The translations under genes and the position numbers were made by a program. A stretch of 34,980 nt of DNA from Oscillibacter sp. (GTDB lineage Bacteria > Bacillota > Clostridia > Oscillospirales > Oscillospiraceae): the NCBI GenBank assembly GCA_014799915.1, contig JAAVHD010000063.1, forward strand, positions 2,193-37,172. Direction: 5' to 3'. The notes below the pieces were generated by a model. That model was not told the DNA's origin and made no database searches. It was given only the letters and a program-made list of their open reading frames with translations. Of this stretch, positions 17,058 to 24,923 are shown one piece after another (position 1 is the stretch's first letter; the number at the start of each line of letters is the position of its first letter).

Positions 17058-18188
17058 TCACTTGGAAATTCTCTGATAGTGGCCCTGATACAGCCTTTTT
17101 ATCAGGCCGTCTTTACAGAACGTTTTGATATTTCTATCAGTGAAACCTTGTGCGTGGAGTTCGGCAGTTGTCCACCGCTCCCCGGTCAAATCCTCAAAAC
17201 GTTGTTTTGTTCGGCGGGCGGCTTTCTCTGCGTTGGCCTCCCTGTTATATTCTGCCATATTGTCATGAATGACGCGGTTATCCTTTAGGGACGTGTCGCG
17301 CTCAAAGTTAATAGTAACTCGGCGGCTATCGCTCCCCACGTCCCCGGCAAAGGGAAATGACGTGGTTCCATCTTTCAAATATTGATAGACCCACTTGACG
17401 ATTGCCCGCCGCACATCTCCGGGGACGGTCAGATAAAGGCCGTTCTGATAGTACAAAAGTCGCATGACCGTTTGAATGATCTCCAACGCGGCGGCGGTTC
17501 TTGCATCTCTCTGGCCTTGTAGATAGCCTACGATGGGCGCGGCCCATAGCTCCCATGTCATGGGGCAACCTGTGTAAACGGCTTTCACAGCATCCATATC
17601 AGCCGTGTAGCACCAAAGGCCCTTAACCCGGCCCCCGCTGGCCTTGTCCTCCACACCGATGTTTTGCCCGAACGTCACCATTTTTTCGTGGCCTTGGGAC
17701 CAGCGCATACGCGCAAGCCATAGTTGCGCGGCCTCCGTTTCAGATCGAGCGGCGAACGCCTCTAAATCTTCTTTGTCCTCGGCGGCTACCTCGACCAGCG
17801 GAAACTTTTGGGCCAAAATGTGATATTGCAGTTTGGCCCGCTGGCTCCCGCCCAGCCTGCAAATATCATCCGTGGCAAAGATCACTTTGTACGGATATTT
17901 GCGGTAGACCTGCGGGAACGCCATTTGATAAAATTCTTCCCGCTTGTACTGATTGCCGCCATAGAGAATAAAGTGATTTTTCCGCGCTGGCCTCTCGCTG
18001 GCCTCGCTGTCGCCAAAGGCGTTGTCCGTGACAACGGTTTTCGTTGTTGGAACGGTCAGCCATTCAATCGGCTCCCCACGAAAAAATGATTGCTCGGCGG
18101 CTGATTGTTTTTCGGCGGCTCCCCGCCCCGCTCTTTCGAGCGGGAGCGGGGCATTAGCCGCAAAATCCTTTTTCTCTGACATACTCAC
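17058..18188 (-). CDS. Unknown element protein, C-terminus resembles an AbiEi-antitoxin-type winged helix; possible replication accessory
   Basis: 376 aa; C-terminus RWTTAELHAQGFTDRNIKTFCKDGLIKRLYQGHYQRIS; no Walker motif seen; immediately downstream of the primase-like gene. Confidence 0.7.
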   Translation of the reverse strand: MSMSEKKDFAANAPLPLERAGRGAAEKQSAAEQSFFRGEPIEWLTVPTTKTVVTDNAFGDSEASERPARKNHFILYGGNQYKREEFYQMAFPQVYRKYPYKVIFATDDICRLGGSQRAKLQYHILAQKFPLVEVAAEDKEDLEAFAARSETEAAQLWLARMRWSQGHEKMVTFGQNIGVEDKASGGRVKGLWCYTADMDAVKAVYTGCPMTWELWAAPIVGYLQGQRDARTAAALEIIQTVMRLLYYQNGLYLTVPGDVRRAIVKWVYQYLKDGTTSFPFAGDVGSDSRRVTINFERDTSLKDNRVIHDNMAEYNREANAEKAARRTKQRFEDLTGERWTTAELHAQGFTDRNIKTFCKDGLIKRLYQGHYQRISK

Positions 18189-18229
18189 ATTGTCAACGCC
18201 TCCTTTTTTTGAAGTGTAGATTTCACCTT

Positions 18230-19249
18230 TTATGTGTCAAAAACATTGAACATATCACGCCATGTATCGTTCCAAAGGTTAGTATCTGGCCCTTGTTCCA
18301 TGATGTTCCCCCATGTTCGGGAACAGCCTTGCGGATTGAAACTCTCTCCCGGCTCACTCCAAAAGCGGAAGACGTCACCGCCTAGATCGTCACCAAAGAT
18401 ATGCCAGATGTCAATGCCAATCCGAAACCATTCTTCACGCGGACAGTCGGACGAAATCATTTTGAGATTATCAAAGACATTCTGCTGTCTGTCGCTCATG
18501 CGTGGAAGCAATTCGAGTTCGTCCTTTTCGTCCAGAAGAACAATTTTACTGTTTGCGGCTCGGCGGCGGCTCCCTCCCTGTCCTGTGTTCTTTGAACGCT
18601 TGATAGAGAAGCTACTGCTAATCAGTTTGCAAAGGCTCTGCGTCTTGTCGGTCAGGCCCACGGTGTTGTCCCACGGCTCCCACTCATACATGAGATGGTA
18701 CGCGTCACAGAAAAAGTCAACCTTGTTTGCCTCGTCCAATGTTACGTTGCCAGTAGAGGAAATGTAGCTTTTGGCGTAGTCGCTTGTTAAAAGGTTGAGG
18801 TTGACAAAAAGCGGTGTGGCAACATTCTTGTCAATGCCATAAAACATATGATAACCGCCTCCCTGTGACCGTGTGACTTTATCGGCAAGTCCTTTTGCTC
18901 TGATGAAAAACTCGCTTTTTTCATCGAATTTGTCGAAGTCAATCACAAAGACGTGCAGATTGCCATACATCGCATTGTCAAGATACAGACTGACGCGCAA
19001 ACTTGCGCCACCGCTGGCCCGCTTTCTTCCCGTCCAGTAGCCTTTGAGTGCCTGGTCAGCTTCTTCATAGGACAGTTCATAAAACTTGCGAAGTTCGCCG
19101 TCTTTTCCTCCGTAAAGTTTTTTGGGCCATCCTTTTTGGTCAATATACATCGGCACTTTGATAAGCCGCCTCTTTTCGGGGTTCCATAGCTTACTGCCCA
19201 GCACAAAGCAGTTGTTATATTGGGCTTTATTCGTGGACAATTCGTCCAT
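18230..19249 (-). CDS. Primase-like (AEP/prim-pol) protein with PriCT-like C-terminus
   Basis: VFVIDFDKFD (DxD-like), SQGGGYHMFYG (sxH-like), C-terminal WFRIGIDIWHIFGDDLGGDVFRFWSEPGESFNPQGCSRTWGNI resembles PriCT domains. Confidence 0.65.
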   Translation of the reverse strand: MDELSTNKAQYNNCFVLGSKLWNPEKRRLIKVPMYIDQKGWPKKLYGGKDGELRKFYELSYEEADQALKGYWTGRKRASGGASLRVSLYLDNAMYGNLHVFVIDFDKFDEKSEFFIRAKGLADKVTRSQGGGYHMFYGIDKNVATPLFVNLNLLTSDYAKSYISSTGNVTLDEANKVDFFCDAYHLMYEWEPWDNTVGLTDKTQSLCKLISSSFSIKRSKNTGQGGSRRRAANSKIVLLDEKDELELLPRMSDRQQNVFDNLKMISSDCPREEWFRIGIDIWHIFGDDLGGDVFRFWSEPGESFNPQGCSRTWGNIMEQGPDTNLWNDTWRDMFNVFDT

Positions 19250-19443
19250 GCAGGAATCTCCTTTCTTATCACTTTTTTGAAAGCCTTTGAGCGGTTTTTA
19301 CCCCTCTCTTACTTTCTGATATTATTATACCACAAAAATTTTTTCCAGACAAATTCAGCGCAAAAACCACATAAATCGAACAGAACGCAACATTTCAAGC
19401 AGCTTTAGAGGCAGGCACCAAAACTTGAAAATGCACATTCAAG

Positions 19444-19618
19444 GAAAATCAGTTGATACAAATTTTCCGTGTGTGGAACGGGAGCGCGACAGCAAAAGCC
19501 CCCCGACAGCCACAAGGCCACCGGGGGGATGGTTTCGGGAAAATCCCATTTTGATTTATCAATGCTGATTTTCTCGGCGGATTTCCCGACCGAAACGAGA
19601 TCACGGTGGAAACGGTCG
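19444..19618. other. Structured non-coding region, candidate replication origin of the element
   Basis: Inverted repeats: gaaaatcagttgata (19444-19458) with tatcaatgctgattttc (19557-19573); ccccccg/cgggggg (19499-19505/19522-19528); cgaccg/cggtcg (19587-19592/19613-19618). Confidence 0.35.
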
Positions 19619-19651
19619 AAAACGGCGGACGCGGCGAAAATTAGAAAAACA

Positions 19652-19685
19652 AAAATCCGCAAGTGCCCCCTGGCCTTGCGGATTT
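19652..19685 (-). terminator. Terminator-like hairpin at the end of the XRE gene
   Basis: aaatccgcaa / ttgcggattt; T-rich on the minus strand. Confidence 0.55.
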
Positions 19686-20010
19686 ATAAATCATATGGAT
19701 TCAAACAATAGTCAACAAATTGTTCGATTATATCACGGCTCTTGCTAGATAATAGCGATATTTTTTCGGATAATGATGCACCATTGTAACCTATATTTTT
19801 CCCCGTCAGAATGTAATCGGTGCTTATTTTGAGAATTTGGCTCAAATTTATTAGATTATCAATGCGAATGGCCTTATTCCCACGCTCCAAGTTTGAAATC
19901 ATTTGTATTGACACATCCATCATGCTTGCAAGTTGGTCTTGAGTATATCCAAGTTGTTTTCGGCGTAGCTGGATTCTCTTTCCAATTTCTTGCAGATTCG
20001 CATTTTCCAT
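19684..20010 (-). CDS. XRE-family HTH regulator
   Basis: IGKRIQLRRKQLGYTQDQLASMMDVSIQMISNLERGNKAIRIDNLINLSQIL. Confidence 0.93.
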   Translation of the reverse strand: MENANLQEIGKRIQLRRKQLGYTQDQLASMMDVSIQMISNLERGNKAIRIDNLINLSQILKISTDYILTGKNIGYNGASLSEKISLLSSKSRDIIEQFVDYCLNPYDL

Positions 20011-20071
20011 CATTTCACCTCGCAATTATCCTTTGGACTAATTGTATACGCCTTTTGGTGAAATTATAAGC

Positions 20072-20109
20072 ACCTATGGATTGACTTTATAGGTCTTTAG
20101 ATGTATAAT
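20072..20109 (+). promoter_or_regulatory. Promoter with overlapping operator-like inverted repeat
   Basis: TTGACT (20081-20086), 17-nt spacer, TATAAT (20104-20109); acctat...ataggt inverted repeat spans the -35. Confidence 0.7.
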
Positions 20110-20177
20110 GCAATTATCCTTGCAGATATTATAAAGAAGGACACAGCAACAATTCACATCTTAGGAGGCAATAAGGA

Positions 20178-20966
20178 ATGAAGAAACTTTTGGCACTCAT
20201 GCTTGCGGCGGCGCTGGCCCTCTCCCTGACGGCCTGCGGCGGCGGTGGAGGGACAGAGGACAACAGCACACCCAGCACCGGGAATGGGGACACAACAAGC
20301 ACAGGCACACCCAGCAGCGGGGAGGATAGCGCAAACACCGACACGCCCGACGATGGGGAAGATAGCACTACCGATATACACAAAGTGGGGGATACCGTAG
20401 AAAGTGAACTTGGGCTTTACAGGTTTACCCTAAAAGATGCGACATTCACAAGGAATATTTTAGTTTGTAGAGGTGAAAAAGCGGATAAGGAAACTTTCAG
20501 AAAAGCGGAAGAATTTTTTACAGCAACTGACGAACCCTTTGTAGACGAAGATGGGTATGTAATTGAGGGAATACATGGGTTTGGTATTGGTGCAGATAAA
20601 GATGATGTTTATTTGTATTTCAACTTGGAGGTGGAATTTATAGGAAAAGAAGAACGCACATTTGGTACACAAGATTTACAGCCCAGTGTTTCCTATGGTG
20701 ATTATAAATTCACTTCGGATTATATGTCTTTCTATCGAGAAATCAAAGAGGATGCTTTATGGTCTAACTTTGATTCTGATTTTGACAGCATATCTACGGT
20801 AAGAGCACTTGGGCTTGAAATAGGTTACTTCAACGGGACATTTAAGCCATTATCAAGCCCCCCTATTGAAATTAGAGGGGTAATCAGAGTTCCTAAAGCT
20901 GTCGCAGAACATACGGATGATGACGTTGTGATTTCTTTTGCTGGTAAAGATTTTATTGTCGAATAA
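20178..20966 (+). CDS. Secreted lipoprotein of unknown function
   Basis: MKKLLALMLAAALALSLTACGGGGG lipobox, then Ser/Thr/Gly/Asp linker; aggaggc RBS. Confidence 0.85.
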   Translation: MKKLLALMLAAALALSLTACGGGGGTEDNSTPSTGNGDTTSTGTPSSGEDSANTDTPDDGEDSTTDIHKVGDTVESELGLYRFTLKDATFTRNILVCRGEKADKETFRKAEEFFTATDEPFVDEDGYVIEGIHGFGIGADKDDVYLYFNLEVEFIGKEERTFGTQDLQPSVSYGDYKFTSDYMSFYREIKEDALWSNFDSDFDSISTVRALGLEIGYFNGTFKPLSSPPIEIRGVIRVPKAVAEHTDDDVVISFAGKDFIVE

Positions 20967-20969
20967 GCT

Positions 20970-21003
20970 AAGGGGGCGGCACATCGGCGTGCCGCCCCTC
21001 TTG
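20970..21003 (+). terminator. Rho-independent terminator
   Basis: gggcggcac-atcggc-gtgccgccc then ctcttgc. Confidence 0.55.
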
Positions 21004-21055
21004 CTGCTACAAAATTGAAATGTATTTTTCAAGAACGCTTGCCCTTTGCGGTTAG

Positions 21056-21493
21056 TCAACTGGCAAGATCAATAACACGATTGTTGGTTTCGTCCCCCTC
21101 GGCGGCGCTGCTCTCGGCGGTCTTGTCCCTGTCCTCAAAGAACTGTTTGTAATCGTCATATTTGGGGAACTTTTCAAGGAACCACGCCAGCACCGCACGG
21201 TAGGGGTTTTCCTGTGCCTTGGCAGCAGCCTTTGTCTTTTCAAATTCTTCCATAAGGGCGGGGTTTTTCACAGAGATGAACCGCCCCATATTAACATAGG
21301 TCAGATTGCGATAAGTGCGCTTGTCGGCGTTCCTCTTGATGGTCTTAGTCACCATCTTAGCACCGGGGAAGTCCTCGCGGTAGGCTTTCCACATTTTGTA
21401 TTCGTCAGTTCCGAAAATGCGGGCCTGCTTCTGGAATGCCTTAGTAACCTGTGCGGTGGTTTCATCAATGGTGACGATAGCGTTTCTTTTCAT
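21056..21493 (-). CDS. Hypothetical element protein
   Basis: MKRNAIVTIDETTAQVTKAFQKQARIFGTDEYKMWKAYRED...; 145 aa with upstream aaggagc. Confidence 0.7.
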   Translation of the reverse strand: MKRNAIVTIDETTAQVTKAFQKQARIFGTDEYKMWKAYREDFPGAKMVTKTIKRNADKRTYRNLTYVNMGRFISVKNPALMEEFEKTKAAAKAQENPYRAVLAWFLEKFPKYDDYKQFFEDRDKTAESSAAEGDETNNRVIDLAS

Positions 21494-21588
21494 AATATAA
21501 GCTCCTTTTCATTTTTGATTTTGTTTTTTCAAGAGGTCTGTGCCTCTCGCTCTTACTGGATTTAGTATAACATAGGGCAAAGAAATAC

Positions 21589-21618
21589 TTGTACTTTAAC
21601 CACGACATGTGCTATAAT
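21589..21618 (+). promoter_or_regulatory. Promoter-like sequence in an ORF-poor region
   Basis: TTGTAC (21589-21594), 18-nt spacer, TATAAT (21613-21618). Confidence 0.5.
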
Positions 21619-21849
21619 AGAGAAAAGAAAAAAGCAGACCATGAGACAGTCTGCAAATTTCGGAGGGAAGCGGCAATTTTAGCGGCAGATTAGATTGTTT
21701 TTTTTGCTCGGCGGATTGAAAACTTGTGAAAAGTCTTTGCTTCTTGGGTCAAACTTCTTATTTTTTGCTGCAAAGTTGTAAAAACTTCTTAAAAAGTTGT
21801 CCATTTTCTTAAATATCTTTGTAATTAGGCGGAAAACCGCTTAATATAG

Positions 21850-21924
21850 GTGCAATTTATTCGAGTTGCACATGTGAAAGCTGAAAAAGTGAATACCGGG
21901 CGGGAGTTGCACACTGACTTGCAC
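21850..21924. promoter_or_regulatory. Right-end TTGCAC/GTGCAA motif cluster (candidate integrase arm sites)
   Basis: gtgcaa at 21850; ttgcac at 21866, 21907, 21919. Confidence 0.45.
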
Positions 21925-21941
21925 ACCAGCGCAAAAAAGAG

Positions 21942-21970
21942 GGGGAACAGGCTTCCCCGTTCCCCTTAAA
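21942..21970 (-). terminator. Element-borne terminator for restored rbr
   Basis: Minus strand ggggaacggggaagcctgttcccc then ctctttttt. Confidence 0.65.
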
Positions 21971-21995
21971 AAGCGCTGAAATCGCGGCAGAAATC

Positions 21996-22538
21996 TTAGC
22001 CGAAGTAACGCTCCAGCAGGCCCTTGAAAGCCTTGCCGTGTCGGGCCTCGTCGCGGGCCATCTCATGCACGGTGTCATGGATCGCATCCAAACCCTGCTC
22101 CTTAGCCATCTTAGCCAGCTCCATCTTGCCGGCGGTGGCGCCGTTCTCGGCCTCAACGCGCATCTCCAGGTTCTTCTTGGTGCTGTCGGTGACGACCTCG
22201 CCCAGCAGCTCGGCGAACTTGGCGGCGTGCTCAGCCTCCTCATAGGCGGCCTTCTCCCAGTACAGGCCGATCTCAGGATAGCCCTCGCGGTGCGCCACGC
22301 GGGCCATAGCCAGGTACATACCGACCTCGGAGCACTCACCGGCGAAGTTGGCGCGCAGACCCTCCAGGATCTTCTCATCAACGCCCTTGGCCACGCCCAC
22401 AACGTGCTCGGCAGCCCAGCTCATCTCGCCCTTCTGCTCGGTGAACTTGGCACCGGGGACGCCGCACTGGGGGCACTTGTCGGGGGCAGTCTCACCCTCA
22501 TGAACATAGCCGCAAACAGGGCAAACCCACTTCTTCAT
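21996..22538 (-). CDS. rbr: Rubrerythrin with N-terminal rubredoxin-like domain (3' end element-derived)
   Basis: [26 protein letters not shown] rubredoxin-like site, then ferritin-like di-iron helices ([32 protein letters not shown]). Confidence 0.93.
   Translation of the reverse strand: MKKWVCPVCGYVHEGETAPDKCPQCGVPGAKFTEQKGEMSWAAEHVVGVAKGVDEKILEGLRANFAGECSEVGMYLAMARVAHREGYPEIGLYWEKAAYEEAEHAAKFAELLGEVVTDSTKKNLEMRVEAENGATAGKMELAKMAKEQGLDAIHDTVHEMARDEARHGKAFKGLLERYFG
22138..22151. repeat. Candidate right attachment core (14-bp identity)
   Basis: gcgccgttctcggc, identical to 11245-11258. Confidence 0.6.
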
Positions 22539-22598
22539 AGTAAACTTCTCCTTTTCAAATAATATCCTGAATGATTTTATAGACGCCTTCCGGCGTAG

Positions 22599-22985
22599 CT
22601 AACATGCTCTTTCCGCTCCCCGGCGGCAGTCGGGGCACAGTCCCCGGTACACCACCGCGCAGTCCTCCACCAGGAAACCGGCGCTGTCGGCGGGCAGACC
22701 CGCCTCCACCGGCGGAAGGTCCGCCACCGTGCCGCACAGGCGGCACCGGATGTGGCAGTGGGGCGTCATCTCGCCGTCGTACCGGCTGTCGCCTCCGGCC
22801 AGCTCCAGGCGCAGGATCTTCCCCTCCTCCGCCATCCGGGCCAGGACCCGGTATACCGTGGAACGGCTGATAGTGGGGTGGCTGAGGTGGACGCGGTCAT
22901 AGACCATCGCGGCGGTGGGATGATTGCCCATCTCGCAAAGCGTATGGTGGATGATCTCCTTTTGCATGGTGTTTCTGTCCGCCAT
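22599..22985 (-). CDS. Fur/PerR-family regulator
   Basis: HPTISRSTVYRVLARMAEEGKI, HCHIRCRLCGTVADL, CPDC zinc site; 60 bp upstream of rbr on the same strand. Confidence 0.9.
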   Translation of the reverse strand: MADRNTMQKEIIHHTLCEMGNHPTAAMVYDRVHLSHPTISRSTVYRVLARMAEEGKILRLELAGGDSRYDGEMTPHCHIRCRLCGTVADLPPVEAGLPADSAGFLVEDCAVVYRGLCPDCRRGAERAC

Positions 22986-23157
22986 AGGTCAGACTCCTTA
23001 CTGGGATTAAATCCTAGAAAGGAATATACTACATGCCTGTCAGAAAGTCAAGTGAATTTTCTGTGAACGGAAAAAGAACCCTGCCGCCGCCTTGTAAAAC
23101 GGCGGGTTTTGTGATATACTCCCCTTGACCTATTCCATAAATTGGGAGAAAACCGCC

Positions 23158-23325
23158 ATGGAACCTGTTTATTATACCGTAAAGACCATCAACGGCGATT
23201 ACGCCTATATGACCAGCGACAGCGGCGTGGAAAATCAAGTCGCCATGTTCCTCCTGCCCGACGGCACCGATGTGGGCAGCCGCCTGCTGTGGGAGAACTT
23301 CGAGTGGAGCCTGGTCCAGGGATAG
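23158..23325 (+). CDS. Small conserved-looking protein
   Basis: MEPVYYTVKTINGDYAYMTSDSGVENQVAMFLLPDGTDVGSRLLWENFEWSLVQG (55 aa). Confidence 0.7.
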   Translation: MEPVYYTVKTINGDYAYMTSDSGVENQVAMFLLPDGTDVGSRLLWENFEWSLVQG

Positions 23326-23341
23326 GGGATACGCATTGAAC

Positions 23342-24277
23342 ATGGAAAACAGCTTTGACTGGAGCCTGTGCCTTGCGTACCTTAAAAAGGGCGATCTGCG
23401 CTCCACGATGGAATATGCCGCGCAATTTCCCGAACACGCGGAGCTGTATCAGAAATATGTGTCCCTGTTTCAGCAAGAAAATTATCTCTCCTATGAGGTA
23501 GATGACAGCGACATCCTTCTGATCTATCAAAAATACTACCGGGACGTCTTCTATCTGGAACAGAGCCCGGAGGATGCCGCCGAGGGTCTGCGGACCCGAC
23601 TGGCAGAGCGGTTTCAGGCAGACCCCGCCGCCCCGCTGGATGAACTGGAGGAGAAGGTCGCGGAAGCCTTCCGCAGCCACTCCCTGTATGCCCTGACCGG
23701 ACGGACCGGCGGCTATTACGGCCCCTACATCTGGCGGACAGAGGAGTTGAAGCATTACGCCGTGGAGCTGCCGGAGGTGGTGCAGGATTACGCCGTAAAA
23801 CTTCTGGATGGCTTTGTTATGGAAAGCTGGCTGAACTATCTGACCTTCGGCATGTCCGGCGCCGGCGGATGGTCCAACGGAGACGGGCTGATTCACTGCG
23901 TGAAGCATTGCTACGACCTGGACTCAGAAGGTTTTCGGGTTTCCCTCCTGAAACACGAGGCCCAGCACGCGGCGGATCAGAACAGGTATCCGGGCATGTC
24001 CTCCGAGGACCTGGAATACCGGGCAAAACTGGTGGAGCTGATCTACTCCGAAGAACGGCAGCTGCTGGACCACTTCATACAGGAGGCGGACACAACTAGC
24101 GCCAGCAACAGCCACGGCCTTGCCGCCGAACGCATTGCCCGGGGATTTGAGGCCCGGCTCGATAAAACCCGCGAGGAGCTGAACGGACTTCCCATAAAGG
24201 AAGTCCAGGCCATATCCCTGGCGCTGTTCCGGGAGAGCACCGAAGAAATGGACCGGAAGTACTCTCAGGCCTCCTGA
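23342..24277 (+). CDS. Putative zincin-like protein (HExxH)
   Basis: MENSFDWSLCLAYLKKGD...; LLKHEAQHAADQNRYPGMSSEDLEYRAKLVELIYSEE contains HExxH. Confidence 0.75.
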   Translation: MENSFDWSLCLAYLKKGDLRSTMEYAAQFPEHAELYQKYVSLFQQENYLSYEVDDSDILLIYQKYYRDVFYLEQSPEDAAEGLRTRLAERFQADPAAPLDELEEKVAEAFRSHSLYALTGRTGGYYGPYIWRTEELKHYAVELPEVVQDYAVKLLDGFVMESWLNYLTFGMSGAGGWSNGDGLIHCVKHCYDLDSEGFRVSLLKHEAQHAADQNRYPGMSSEDLEYRAKLVELIYSEERQLLDHFIQEADTTSASNSHGLAAERIARGFEARLDKTREELNGLPIKEVQAISLALFRESTEEMDRKYSQAS

Positions 24278-24819
24278 TTGAAAAACCTGACGATGCTCTC
24301 CACCCCCGCCAACGCCTGCGCATCCTCGATGGCTGGCTGGCGATCAGTGTTATGGGAGCACACCATGGGGTGGATATCCCGGCAATTCATCTGGTGCAGC
24401 AGCGTACACGCTGTTTCATAGGCTTTATCCGGTGCGCCATCGCCACCGCCCACCAGAATGACCGCCCCGCGTTTTTCTTTCGTAATCGGCGTCTCACCAC
24501 GGAAAAACCGGGCGGAAAAATAGGTCTGCAAACGGCTGCAAACGTCCAGCACCTTCCCGGTGACTTCCGAGAAATAAATGGGAGACGCAATCACCACATT
24601 GCCGCACACCTGGATGTAATCGTAAACCGCCTGCATTTCATCCTGAATGGCACAACCGCTGTGCTCCTTGCAGTACCGGCAGTCCACGCAGGGGGAAATA
24701 TTGCACCGATAGGTGTCCACTACTTTATATTCTCCGGCAAGGCCCTCGTTTAGACGGCGGATCAGACTGACCGTGTCGCCGTTGGGCCGGGGCGAGCCGT
24801 TGATGATGAGCGTTTTCAT
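24265..24819 (-). CDS. NAD(P)H-dependent FMN reductase / flavodoxin-fold protein
   Basis: MKTLIINGSPRPNGDTVSLI, CRYCKEHSGCAIQDEM, VVIASPIYF. Confidence 0.88.
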   Translation of the reverse strand: MKTLIINGSPRPNGDTVSLIRRLNEGLAGEYKVVDTYRCNISPCVDCRYCKEHSGCAIQDEMQAVYDYIQVCGNVVIASPIYFSEVTGKVLDVCSRLQTYFSARFFRGETPITKEKRGAVILVGGGDGAPDKAYETACTLLHQMNCRDIHPMVCSHNTDRQPAIEDAQALAGVESIVRFFNQEA

Positions 24820-24923
24820 ATAAAACCTCCCGCATCGAAAAAGATACCCCCTTATTTTAACAGAACCTTTTAAGGAAGTCCACCTTTTACCGGGGAGGAC
24901 AGAGCATATAAGAAGGAGTCACT

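Larger units (their letters stand above)
11259..22151. mobile_element. Integrative element inserted in the rubrerythrin gene (satellite- or IME-like)
   Basis: Flanked by direct repeats of the rbr 3' end (11104-11258 and 21996-22151); tyrosine integrase next to one end; primase-like, SprT-like, resolvase and regulators inside. Confidence 0.85.
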
